From: Distichodus sexfasciatus
Lineage: Eukaryota; Chordata; Actinopteri; Characiformes; Distichodontidae
NCBI GenBank assembly: GCA_032718565.1
Contig: JAVGVS010000477.1
Span: forward strand, 1 to 64,000
Reading direction: 5' to 3'
Length of the DNA stretch: 64,000 nt
This document shows positions 35,827 through 46,560 of this stretch, one piece after another; position 1 is the first letter of the stretch; every line of letters begins with the position of its first letter. The notes below the pieces were generated by a model, which was given only the letters and a program-made list of their open reading frames with translations, made no database searches and was not told the DNA's origin. Both the position numbers and the translations under genes were made by a program.

Positions 35827-36752
35827 AGTTTTACCAAAATGATATTGCCACTCCGGAAATACTAAGTTAATGTGTGATTTTGAATGCGTTTGGTGATAGC
35901 TGCCACATACAGCTCCATCGACAGCATTTTCTTAGCACCAAAAATGCCCTACTGTCATATCTCGAAGCATGCATGACTAAATAGTTTCTGCATGCGATTC
36001 CTTTGGAACTGATTTTGCCATTTTGCGAAAGTGTGCCACACCCAAAGCTACTAATGTGGCTAACAGCAAAACAAAGATTATCGATGTGCTATTAGTGACT
36101 TACGCTAAAATTCCCATTAGCTTTCATTCACTGTGAATCAATGCAAGCTAATGGAGATTAACACTCAATAAGAGCCAATGGGATGTTAAAAGTTGGACGC
36201 TAAAGGTGCCTGTTAACTTTCATTCATTTTTAGCCACGTTAGCAATTTTTTAGGGGAACCTCTTTTAGAGCTGAGAGAAACGGACGATGGGTGAGTCCAG
36301 GTCAGGAGAATGAAAAAAATGAATAGAAAAAGCAGACGGAGGTGCAAGGGAGAAAAAGCAACTGGCGGACAAAGAGAGGGAGCGAGGCGGCAGCTGGAAG
36401 GAAGAGAGGAAGAGAGCATTTTTTGCTGACTTTGAGGGATGGAAGGGGAAAATGAGATGATAAGAACAGCTGCTACATTTATAAAGCTCGGTTCCAGCGT
36501 TTTGACGGTTTATAACTCCCATGTCCTGCTCCTGCATAAAGAAGTAAAGCAAACGAAACTCCGTATCTACTAAAACAGCGTTCTACAGATTGAAAATCGT
36601 TAGGCCTCATTTGCCAATATTTGAAAGTTTTATAATTGGAAAAACCCAAAAAATCTAATGCAATAAAATTTGTCTAAAAGTGCTCTCCACTATTTGTAGA
36701 TACACTTCTTACTTAAGAACAAATCTCAAATATAACTGCAAGCAGTGATTAC

Positions 36753-38097
36753 GGGGGCCATGCAGTTTGCAGCTTTATCAGTTTTTTATGAATTGAAGTA
36801 CATATATGTTGAGATTTGATATCTTTCATCTTTTTTTCTACGTATTTACGGTTCAAAACTTATTAGGCTAACTTTAAAATAGTTTATTATGGCGCCAGTA
36901 AGTGGGATATCGACTTTGAAGTGAAGCTTTGCAGCCATATAAAGAAATACCTGAAAATGGGCTTAATAATTACTGAGTGTCTAAAAACTGTAAATTATAG
37001 TAAAGTTTCCTTATTCAAACATATGTCTTGCTGAATTTGTTTCAAAGTATTGATTTGCATAATATAGCCATATGAACAGGTAAATGAAAAATGTGCTCAA
37101 TAACTATTAAAGAAGAATATGCTGAGATTTAAATAATACGATTTCATATTATGAAAATTAGCGGTAGCTCACTCAGAGCTAGGTTTCTATGATATTCAGT
37201 GTGTGGCATTGCATTACTATACGAAGCCAAGCACATTTATTTAAAAAAAATACAGCCAAATGAAAACCTAAATTAAAAATATACTCGATAATAATTAAAA
37301 GGGAATGTCGTGGGATTCAAATAATACCAGTTACATGCAGATTGGATAAAAATCCAGGATCTAGTTGACTAGTTATGCCGATTAAAGAAAAATCCAATAT
37401 GGGAAAAATAGATACGAGGGTTTATTAAGATTCGTCTTGACCTAAGAAATAAGATGGTATAAGATTTTTAAGAATCGGAGCTACGATTCAAAAGTTATTA
37501 CGGAAAACGCATAATAGCTTATTAGCGCCACCAAGTGGTAGAGTGGTGCATATTATTTTTTTGCCTGAATAGTACGTGAGGTTTAAACTGTTGAAATATG
37601 GGCAAAGTGGTGCAAATTTTTTTTCCTCAGTATTGGGTAGAGTCAAGGACCTACCTGCCAAATTTCAAAGCTGTTGCCCACCCAGAGCCGAATTTCTATG
37701 ACACTCGGTGTATGGGTTTGCTGTCCTACGCCAAGCCGAGCCCATTTATTTGCATATTACATAAAAATGAAGACCTAAAAAAATTCGAAAAGGATGAGAT
37801 TTCATTTTATGCAAATTATCGAAAAATCAAATACGGCAGAAATAGATGCGAGGGTCTAAAAAATTCGTCTTAAACCAAAGAATAAGAGGATATAAGATTT
37901 TTGAGAATCAGAGCTACGGTTAACCATTTATTCGGCAAAATGCTTTTTTTTTTTGGAAAATTGCAAAATAGCTTATTTTGGTGCAGGTCTTACTGTTTTT
38001 TCTCCACAACGCGTTTAAGGCAGAAAAAAAACAAAACAAAAAAAAAAACGGCACAATAACAATAGGGTACCACGCAGTGTTCCACTGCATGGCCCCC
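36753..38097. mobile_element. Unidentified 1.35-kb repetitive element with 14-bp terminal inverted repeats
   Basis: GGGGGCCATGCAGT (36753-36766) recurs inverted as ACTGCATGGCCCCC (38084-38097). Inside, two diverged direct copies share ordered blocks. One copy has AAAATAGATACGAGGGT, TAAGATTTTTAAGAATC and GAGCTACG at about 37.4-37.5 kb; the other has AAATAGATGCGAGGGT, TAAGATTTTTGAGAATC and GAGCTACG at about 37.84-37.92 kb. Each copy also has a CCAAGC...CCATTTATTT block. No long ORF. I do not recognise the family. Confidence 0.5.
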
Positions 38098-38483
38098 TAA
38101 CTAAGAAAGCATTGATAAAAGGCAGAGTCTTCGTGCAAACTGCCTAAGTGGTTGGTGAGTGAGACCCAATGACATCTGAGGTAATCAGGGTTTTTTTGTG
38201 GGTGGTATTTCGACTATTTAGAACAGTTGTAAAAATATCAAACGCTGTATAACCTTCTCTGTTCATATACTCGCCATGCACAATATTTTTTTCCAGTGTT
38301 GCTGAACAAAATCATTGCCAGACCATAACATTTCCTGGGTGGCCTAAATGAACGCTCACAGCTGAGCCTCTCCAAACTATTAATGTTTTTTTTATACAGT
38401 CCATAAATTAGTATTTTACATGACGTGATGGTGAATTGTAACACAGTCTGGTCTTCATCAGTTTTGGATTCAATTAAGTGATT

Positions 38484-38710
38484 TTAAGTGAGTAATTATT
38501 TGTCATTGTGAACACAGCACAGCACACAGTGCACCACAACAAATTTGACCCATCCATGAAGGAACAGTGGGCAGCTTTTTGGCAGCACCTGGTCACCAGT
38601 GTTTGGGGACGGTACCTTGCTCACAAGTACCTCAGTGGTACCTTTACCGGTCTGGGACTTGAACCGGCTGATAGATTATGGCTACCAGCTGATCCTGAGT
38701 TAAGCATGAC
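38484..38710 (-). mobile_element. tRNA-derived SINE (minus orientation)
   Basis: Same family as the dab2 intron copy: ATTGTGAACACAGCACA, a CCATGAAGGA(A)CAGTGGGCAG block, CTCAGTGGTACC and the remains of the tRNA-like head. It stands head-to-head with the copy at 38,810. Confidence 0.65.
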
Positions 38711-38809
38711 AACTTTTTACTAATAGCGATATTATTATTGTTGGTTGAATACTGTAATCAATACCCCACCCTGAAGACTTGAAATGTAGTCGGCAACAGC
38801 AATTTCAGG

Positions 38810-39006
38810 GCGGCTGGTAATGTAACAGTTAGGGAGTTCGCACCATGATCAGAAGGTTGTCGGTTCAAATCTCAGACTAGTAAAGGTACCGTCCCTAAGG
38901 CCTCCCCAGCTGCCCACTACTCCTTCGCAGATGGGTCAAATGCAGATGTCACATTTGGTTGTGGTGTACTGTGTGCTGTGTTTACAATGACAAATAATCA
39001 CTCACT
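38810..39006 (+). mobile_element. tRNA-derived SINE (plus orientation)
   Basis: A-box-like TGGTAATGTAACAGTTAG, then GATCAGAAGGTTGTCGGTTCA (B-box region), ACTAGTAAAGGTACC, the GATGGGTCAAATGCAG block and the tail TGTTTACAATGACAAATAAT. The member with the best tRNA-like B box in this window. Confidence 0.7.
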
Positions 39007-39773
39007 TTCAATTTACTTTCAATATTGTAAGTATTAAATACTTTTAATACTTATTACTGTTCATATTAGATACCTTAGTACTTTTACTGGGATTCTAACA
39101 AGGGGCATAACTATACTTGAGTCATTTTCTTTTTTACTTTCTTTGCTTAAGTATGGGTTTTAGGTACAATATAGACTTCTGCTCCACATAAACAGGATTA
39201 ACTGCCATAATATTTATAATATCTCCATTTAACAACAGTTGAAGCAATGCATTACAGAGTTTGATATCTAGTCATTTTCCCATTATCATTTTTCTTATTT
39301 CTATCCTGTTATTGATCTGTACATGTGAGTATATGTACTTTATGTGCTCATTGTACCATTTTAAAAGCTGCACAGCAACATTTTGGCCGTACACTGCTGT
39401 GCAATGAGAACTAAGAGCAATCCTTCTATTAAAATGATACCCTTTGAAGACCAGAATCTCTTGAACAGTAAAGACTGAAATATGGAATTAAATGCACATT
39501 GTGTGAAGACAAACTTGCTGTAGGTCTCCCCCAGCTCCCTGCTCCCAGAAAGATTTCTCTCTCCACGGGTATATGTTTGATATGAGGGAAAATGCAGATA
39601 GAGAAAGAAAGAAAGAAAAAGAAAGAGAGAAGGTGGTGTGTTCATGGTGGTCTAGGCAGACATCCATAATACCCCCCACACTCACACTCACACACTTGTC
39701 TCTGTTTGGTTTTGCAGCCAAACTCAAGGCATTTCTGAGGAGTGTATAACCTCTGTCTAACCTCCCAGCATAT

Positions 39774-39798
39774 ACACACACACACACACACACACACA
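39774..39798. repeat. (CA)n microsatellite
   Basis: About twelve CA units leading into the dispersed repeat to the right. Confidence 0.85.
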
Positions 39799-39799
39799 G

Positions 39800-40250
39800 G
39801 TCTTTCTATTTTTGTGAGGTCCTTTCACTGACTCTCTTAATGACAAAATGGCAACAATACTACATCTACACCTAACCCTAACCATGAAAATTTTCAGTAA
39901 AGGCAGTTTTTCCTCACAGAAATGTACACACAAAAACATTTGGAACCTCTTGTAGTTTGTCCTGCCAAATTAACAGAGATCTGCCAAACCTCAATTTTTG
40001 CTGTCATTTGGGGAACATAAAAGTCCTTACAACCACCTAAAACACTTCGATTGCACATATAACAAAACATCAAACAGATTTGCCAAACCTCAGATTTTCC
40101 TAAGACTTAGGGGACAAAAAGGTTCTTTTATTAAATCTAAAAACCTTTTAATTTCACGTCAACATAGTAAACAATTATTAAAATGTAATCAACATAATAC
40201 AAGATTTTCTATAAAAACTTTTTTATTATGATGACTGATCCTCATTAAAC
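39800..40250. repeat. Dispersed teleost repeat with TTTGTGAGGTC and CTAACCCTAACC motifs (copy 1)
   Basis: Ordered motifs TTTTTGTGAGGTCCTTTCA, CTGACTCTCTTAATGACAA, CACCTAACCCTAACC and CCTCAGATTTTCCTAAGACT recur in the copy at 42.44-43.07 kb. The telomere-like CTAACC run is part of this interspersed repeat. Confidence 0.5.
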
Positions 40251-41215
40251 TACAAAAGCAAGTTTTCTTATTCTTCACAGGACTTCACTCCCCCATCATA
40301 CACACATTTCCAATTAAGCTGTTTGTATTCATTTTTTTTATTACAGTTGAATATATAACTCACTTTTTAAGTCATATCTTGAACTGGAAAATTGGCAGTG
40401 GAAAGAGCAAACCATCAACACCTTATAAAAGACCCCCCTAACATCAAGGCCAAGAGGCTATTTTCATACATCACACTCCTCATAACGCGGCTGAGATGTT
40501 AACCTCATCTCTGAAGCATCCTGCTGATGTTGAAGACAAGGGTTCTATTTGCAAAGCAGCAACTCCATCTATCAGTCTCAGCCTGACTCACTTAGTTACG
40601 GCAATAACACGGAACAAAACGTTTCCATATTTTTTGTGAACCAAATCCCTCAACGGACCAAATAAAACGCTCGAGACTTCAGAAGTATTGGGAAAAATCA
40701 TTTTAAGGACTGTAAATGTTTTAACTTCTTGGCATTTGGGAATGACCTATTGTCTCATATGACTTCATATCTTTTGCATTTGCTAAATAGACAGAAAAAT
40801 AAACACATTTTTTCCCCAAAAATGTGTCATAATTGGGACAAGGAATCTGATGAATTTAAAATGTTTTAGCACAGTTGCATTTTTCTTTTTTATGCTGTAG
40901 GAGATGCATAAAAGAAAAAAAGAGTTTGCTCTACATCAGAATAAAAAATTTGCTTTTCTTTTTAGGAATGACTGGTGATGTATGTCCATATACACACCAT
41001 GCACTACATTCTTTGCCCTGTTTTGCTCAAAACAATCATTGCCAGAACCTGACATTAGTGAGTGTCAGAAGCTTCATGAAAACTGTCTCAGTAGGTTTTA
41101 AGAACAAATTTCGTGAATGAGGCCCAATAATCTTAAATCAAACATTCTGCACAAAATTGCAATATAAAATAGCAATGGTAGCAGCATTGTTGATATGTTG
41201 GCTCTTTGTGGCATA

Positions 41216-41964
41216 CAGTTAGGCCCAGAAATATTTGGACAGTGAGACAATTTTCAAGATTTGGGCTCTGCATGCCACCACAATGGATTTGAAATGAAAC
41301 AACTAAGATGCAAGTCTTCTCTTTATGGTGGACTTACATACTGATACACCTACTTCCTGGAGAGTGTTCTTCACTTGGGTGGATGTTGTGGAGGGGTTTT
41401 TCTTCACCATGGAAACAATCCTGCGATCATCCACCACTGTTGTCTTCCTTGGACGTCCAGGCCTTTTTGAGTTCCCGAGCTCACCAGTGCGCTCCTTTTT
41501 CCTCAAGATGTACCAAACTGTTGATTTGGCCTCTCCTAATATTTCCGCTAACTCTCTTATGGATTTCTTTTTTTTTTCGGCCAAAGGACGGTCTATTTCA
41601 CTTCCATTGAGAGCTCCTTTGACTGCATGTTGTGGGTTGACAGCAACAGCTTCCAAATGCAAATGCCACATCTGGAATCAACTCCAGACCTTTTACCTGC
41701 TTAATTGATGATGGATTAATGAGCCCATGCAGCCCATGGATTAATGAGCCCATGCAGCCCATGAAAAAGCTTTTGAGTTAATTGTCCAATTACTTTTGGT
41801 CCCTTAAAAAAGACCCTCAAATGAATGTGAATACCCTCAAATTAAAGTTGAGAGTCTGCACTTTAAGCCCATATTGATTTTATAACTGTATCCTGAATAT
41901 GTTTTGGTAAACAGCTAAAATAACAATACTTGTGTCGCTGTCCAAATATTTCGGGGCCTAACTG
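41216..41964 (-). mobile_element. Tc1/mariner-like deletion derivative, 749 bp
   Basis: Terminal inverted repeats are clear: CAGTTAGGCCCAGAAATATT on the left and its inverse AATATTTCGGGGCCTAACTG on the right. The left flank is TA, the usual target; the right flank is TG, probably a mutated TA. Between them lies a minus-strand ORF for the N-terminal part of a Tc1-type transposase. The catalytic DDE region is missing, so the copy cannot move itself. A tandem duplication of about 25 bp (GATTAATGAGCCCATGCAGC unit) sits at 41,712-41,762. Confidence 0.85.
41303..41671 (-). pseudogene. Tc1-like transposase fragment: DNA-binding part only, 122 codons, uninterrupted
   Basis: The frame opens with an ATG (41669-41671) and carries a helix-turn-helix segment (SIRELAEILGEAKSTVWYIL), the GRPRK AT-hook-like linker between the two halves of the paired-type domain, and the start of the second helix-turn-helix (STTSTQVKNTL). 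It stops there. The DDE/D catalytic domain that fills the rest of a normal transposase of about 340 residues is absent. It has no internal stops. A truncated product could bind the family's termini but could not cut them. Function is not implied. Confidence 0.7.
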
Positions 41965-42439
41965 TGGGAAAGAGAGCAGAGGTAAATCAGGTCTGTGCCC
42001 CCCCCCCCCCCCCCCGGCAAAACCCCAACCCCTCGGCAAAACCCCAACCCTTCTGATGATAATCGTTGGGGCAGGGAAGTTCCCACGAGGCCTCTGCATC
42101 TCCTTAGCCAATCGCGATGCAGAAAGCAGGAACGCTGAATGATGCATTGTCCTCCCTATAGAGGGCCATAGGGAGGGGAGGAGAGCGGCATTGTTGCCTC
42201 ACAACACAAACGACGGTGAATCTCTGATGAGATAGCATGTAAAAAGGGGCAAGCAAAATTGGCGCTGTGCAACAACATTGTGGCTTGTGGTTGTGGAGTA
42301 CGGACCAAAAAAATGTAAAATCACTAGCCTCCTGCTTTCTGCTTTTTCCTTTAGCTCGTTGTGGCCACATTTAGAGAGCAGGATGTTCATTCTTATGACT
42401 TCTGAGAGATGAGCCAGGAAAAAGTCATGTACACACTCA

Positions 42440-43065
42440 AACCCATACAATCAAGTCTCGCTAACTTTGTGAGGTTCTTCCATTGACTCGCACAATCACT
42501 AGGAGTAAATAACACTACACCAAGATCTAACCCTAACTCAATGGCCCTCAGTACAGAAATGACCTCATAAAGCCACAAAAACATGATCAATCTCAGGTTT
42601 TCCTACTCCTATTCCTAACCCTAATCTCAATGTAAACACTTAAGAAAATAAAATCTCCAACATTTCTAATAAAGCATTTATTTTATTTATGAGCACCAGT
42701 TCTCACAAAATCACAAAACAATAAGGACAATAAGGTCCTCCCTAATACCTTAAAAACCTGCCCCCAGTGAAATGCTTTTGCTGACATTGAAACCAAAATG
42801 AAATCTTTCAACTGTTTTATGGTTTTTTTAATGAAAGATGGAGCTTATGAGGACAGGACTTCACCAAGAAAAATGCTCTCACAATGTCAAACAAATCTGA
42901 TACATCTCAGGTTTTCCTATATTCAGAGGGAAATCAGGTTCTAAAAATCACTTTAAACACACACATCCTCACAAAGCTACAAAATATTCAACAATTCTAA
43001 AATCCTTTAGGAAACAATCAGGTTTTCAGAACAAGTTCTCATGTTTAATACAAAATACTTTTGGT
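42440..43065. repeat. Dispersed teleost repeat with TTTGTGAGGTT and CTAACCCTAA motifs (copy 2)
   Basis: Shares with copy 1 CTTTGTGAGGTTCTTCCA, CATTGACTCGCACAAT, CTAACCCTAACT and CTCAGGTTTTCCTA blocks, with several internal CTCACAAARC-type repeats. A further fragment (GTCCCCATAATGACACAGGT) lies at 43,422-43,485. Confidence 0.45.
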
Positions 43066-43498
43066 GACTGTAGATAAATAAACCCATGCCTGTCCCAAAC
43101 CTCAGAAATAAAAATAAAAATAAAACTTTTGACCTCATTGTTTCCTTACAATTGTTTTCACACAAAAGATATCTTTGCAGAAACCAAATGGAAACACTTT
43201 TATTTATTTTTTTAAATCTCCAGAAACAGGCCTGTTCCTTATCTGCAGGTTTACTGTGTGAAAATTGTTATCAAAAAGAGTTTAGGTCAGAAACACACAC
43301 CCAAACACACTCTCTGTTACACACACATGCACCTACACACATACTTTTTAAAGAATATGAACAGTATGAGGACTGAGTTTTTAAATTGCGAAGTTCAGTT
43401 TGAATAAAAATTGTGGATTTTATGTCCCCATAATGACACAGGTCCCCACCTTGTTGGTGTGCAATCAGGTTATAGTCCCCATATTGGAACATTTACAA

Positions 43499-43504
<6 letters not shown>

Positions 43505-43559
<55 letters not shown>
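43505..43559. repeat. (GA)n microsatellite
   Basis: About 27 GA units. A (GT)n tract of about 14 units follows at 43,643-43,671. Confidence 0.92.
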
Positions 43560-43562
<3 letters not shown>

Positions 43563-43640
43563 GAAGATTCTAACCGCAAAATCTAAATATTGACTCTGCG
43601 ACTTGTAATCATGTTTGGTTTGTGGACAGGGTGAAAATAA

Positions 43641-43675
<35 letters not shown>

Positions 43676-44098
43676 ATTGAGATTCAATCTTGATACAGAA
43701 GCCCTTCATGAGGACAAAGATGCTGTTTGGACACATTCTAAAGTTTTAAGATATAATTATCCAGCGCTGCCGCCGTGCTCTTGGCCCGGTTGAAGCGCGG
43801 CTTCGTCTCCCAGCTGCTGCACCAACACCAGCATATGGAGCTTATAAAGCTCGGAGTGAGTCATAACACTGGCATAAATCTCTACGCGTGTGTGGTCTAA
43901 GCTAAAAAAAAAAAAAATACCGCTTTCAATTTTTAAGTAAGCACTACAGCATCTTTTTCCAATTTCAGCGAATGTCTTGTGATTGGAAGTTATTGCAGGC
44001 TGTTAAAATGTGAAAGTGTGTGTGTCTACGACGGCGTATTGGGGTAATTGCTGATAAAAATAAATAAATAAATAAATAAATAAAACAACTGGAGATGA

Positions 44099-44460
44099 GT
44101 GAGGGAAAAAAGTCAGACATTCCTAGACTAAAGTCGAAAATTTCAGAGAAAAAAAATCTGACATTGTAAAGTCATACATTTGTGAGACAACAGTTAAAGT
44201 CACACATTTACAAGAAGTCGTTTTCGCTGATTTATGACTACAAAATGTAAAAAAAAAAAATTCTTCTACGATTTTACGATTGTAAGTTCGGAAATTTGGA
44301 CTTTCTGACGCAAATTTATAACTTAACAATTTTGGAAATTTGTTGGGGATTTGGAAATTCCAAATGTATGACTTTATAAAGTAAGATTTTTTTGTCATAA
44401 ATTTGCCAGATTTGAAAATCTGTCAGACATTTATGACTTACTAATATTATTATGTTTTCT
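44099..44460. repeat. Degenerate AAAGTCATAAATTT-type short repeat cluster
   Basis: Variants of AAGTCATACATTTGTGAG occur many times on both strands (GTCATAAATTTGCC, GTCAGACATTTATGACT, AAAGTCACACATTTACAAG). The whole stretch is a quasi-palindromic, AT-rich patch. It resembles in style, not in sequence, the interior of the 52-kb element. Confidence 0.45.
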
Positions 44461-45402
44461 GTAAGTTCATAACACGTGTATGTGAGTGTGCATGACAAAG
44501 AGCTCTTTGTGTATATGTGAGTTTTTGTTCGTATGACAGAGAGAAAGATAGTTGTATATGTGTGTGTATGTTGACATTCTTGCTATGTGTGTGTATGACA
44601 GAGAGAGCGGTGTATGAAAGTCTTATTAGGTGTTTGTATGACAGAGAGAAAGAGTTTTAGTGTTAGAGAGTTGTGTGAGTATAAGATTTTTTGTATGTGT
44701 GAGATGTGTGTATGACAGGTTTTTCCCCCTCTCAGACTCTTTTATTTCTTTTACACTCATTTTCCCTGTGTGTGTTTTATCTTTCATTTCCTCCCCCACA
44801 TTTAACCTTATCTTAAAACTCAAGTCTTACATGGTTTTGTACGTATTAGAAAGCGGCTCTTGCTGAACGACATTAGACATGTAATACTCATTATGACTAA
44901 AGGAGACATTTATATAAGTTTTGCATCAAAAATCAGATTTGACACGTGCTGATCATCATGACTACAACACTTTTTTCACTGTGTAAATCCACTGTATCAC
45001 ACAGAAATCAACGACCTCTGGGGGCTTCATGAATCACTTGGATCCATCAAATAACTCACGGGTCACGAATCTGAGGTCTTCATTAACCGGAATTCATCGA
45101 GTCCTAACTACACTATGACTAAAATATAAACCCCATCGCGTACATACCTCATAATAATAATTTCAAACTCATTACAAAATCAATGCAGCCAATAGGTGTA
45201 GTTATATTTTTGTAATTTACAGTTCGTTTGCACCACCACACTCAAATGAGGGATCCTAAGAACTTCTTACTGAATTGAATCCTCTTTGTAGACTACGGGA
45301 CTCGTGTCAGTCGAATCAGTAGCGCGGCGCGAAGCACGTACATTCATGAGTAAATCTGTCGGTTAACTTCCTCTACAGCCGGAAACATACAGCCGAATAT
45401 GG

Positions 45403-45493
45403 GGTGCGTTTCGCAAAAGCATAGTTGCTATGTTAGTTGTCAGTTGCTAATGTACACTATGTTAGTTGCTAACTTATGCTTTTGAGAAACACA
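45403..45493. mobile_element. Small near-palindromic MITE, about 91 bp
   Basis: GGTGCGTTTCGCAAAAGCAT on the left pairs with ATGCTTTTGAGAAACAC on the right, with TTAGTTG/CTAAC repeats between. The insert would fold as a hairpin. This is a frequent fish MITE form (GTTTC-AAAAGCAT ends). Confidence 0.55.
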
Positions 45494-46554
45494 GACGAGC
45501 AGGTTAACGCTCCCCAAACCACATACAGAATGAATCCGCCGGTTAACGTCCTCTAGTGCCACTTGAAAATAAACATTTGCCACTCTGGTAGCCTTGTCTT
45601 GATACATTGCCATTTATTTGGAAGTGCACTAATTCTCATCAAAAGCCACGTATACTTTCCTCGGTGAAAAAACAATTCAGCTGGCGTTTTGGCAATATTG
45701 ACTCAAGTGACTCGCACATCTGGATCAGTTTCGTGAGTGACTCAGAGGGAGCCGAATCCTAATAAGGATTACAGCAGATGACGTGCTGCCCTCTAGTGTC
45801 TGGAACAGAAGACGTCTGATATTCAACATAATACGCGTTAAAGCAGCGGAGTTTACAGTGCCTGATAGCACTTGTTTTATTTTAATGTATATTTGTAACT
45901 TTATTTAAAAAAGGTGTAAACAATTTTTTAAATCCCGAATCTAAATTTTTTCATTATCTACCTGTTTGCCATTATTTGCATTATTTGCCATTATATATTA
46001 TCATGAATGTCGGCAAAAAAGTGGCAAAGTGTCACTTTTTTCCTGTCGAGATGTTCTTTTTGGAGAATAATTAGACCAAGTCGTACTTTTAGGAGAATAC
46101 ATTTTGGAGAATCAGTTACACCTCTCAATGTATAAAAGATGAATCTTTAAGATAAGGTTTTCACGGTAAGCCACATTTACAACAAAACATGGAGATTACT
46201 TTTTTTTCTTTTCTTTCCTTTTTTTTTTTTAAACAATTTTATTATTTTTGTTACCAACTGAATAATATTTATTAGCAAGTTGCTTTTTAATATTTTTAGT
46301 ATTCATTAATTTAATTTTTTTGTAGGTGACAGTAGTTTGTCAGATGAGCTAATAAAGAAATATTCATCAATTTAGTCAGCAAACCCCAAACACTAAATCA
46401 TAACCTTTATCTCACTTTTAATTTAAATTTAATTTTAAAAAAAATCACTTGCCAGAAGAAATGGTTTTAAAAATCTAATTCATGAGAAAAAATGTTTTTC
46501 TGCCCATGGGAGGTAAAGGAAAAAAAAAGTGACATCTCCCCATAGCTACTTTCA

Positions 46555-46560
46555 TTTATT
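46555..46560 (-). promoter_or_regulatory. fbxw2: Candidate fbxw2 polyadenylation signal
   Basis: AATAAA on the minus strand, about 1.4 kb past the stop codon. The interval 46,561-47,973 would then be 3'UTR; it contains no other recognisable gene. An earlier TTTATT near 47,906 is an alternative. Confidence 0.35.

Larger units (their letters stand above)
30908..46554. other. Gene-poor region between gas1 and fbxw2
   Basis: I find no supportable host protein-coding exon in over 15 kb. Repeats listed separately account for part of it. Unexplained patches of moderate complexity include 32.54-32.83 kb (with TAATTAGA-type and CTAATTACAG homeodomain-like sites), 33.72-33.90 kb and 43.75-43.88 kb. 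Being upstream of a developmental gene, these are candidate regulatory elements. Confidence 0.4.

Noticed and set aside
39840..39900. CTAACCCTAACC resembling telomeric repeat
   Set aside because: Only two units, and it is embedded in an interspersed repeat that recurs at 42.5 kb; not an interstitial telomere.
43470..43736. ORFs through the (GA)n and (GT)n tracts
   Set aside because: They are serine-leucine or threonine-histidine runs translated from microsatellites.
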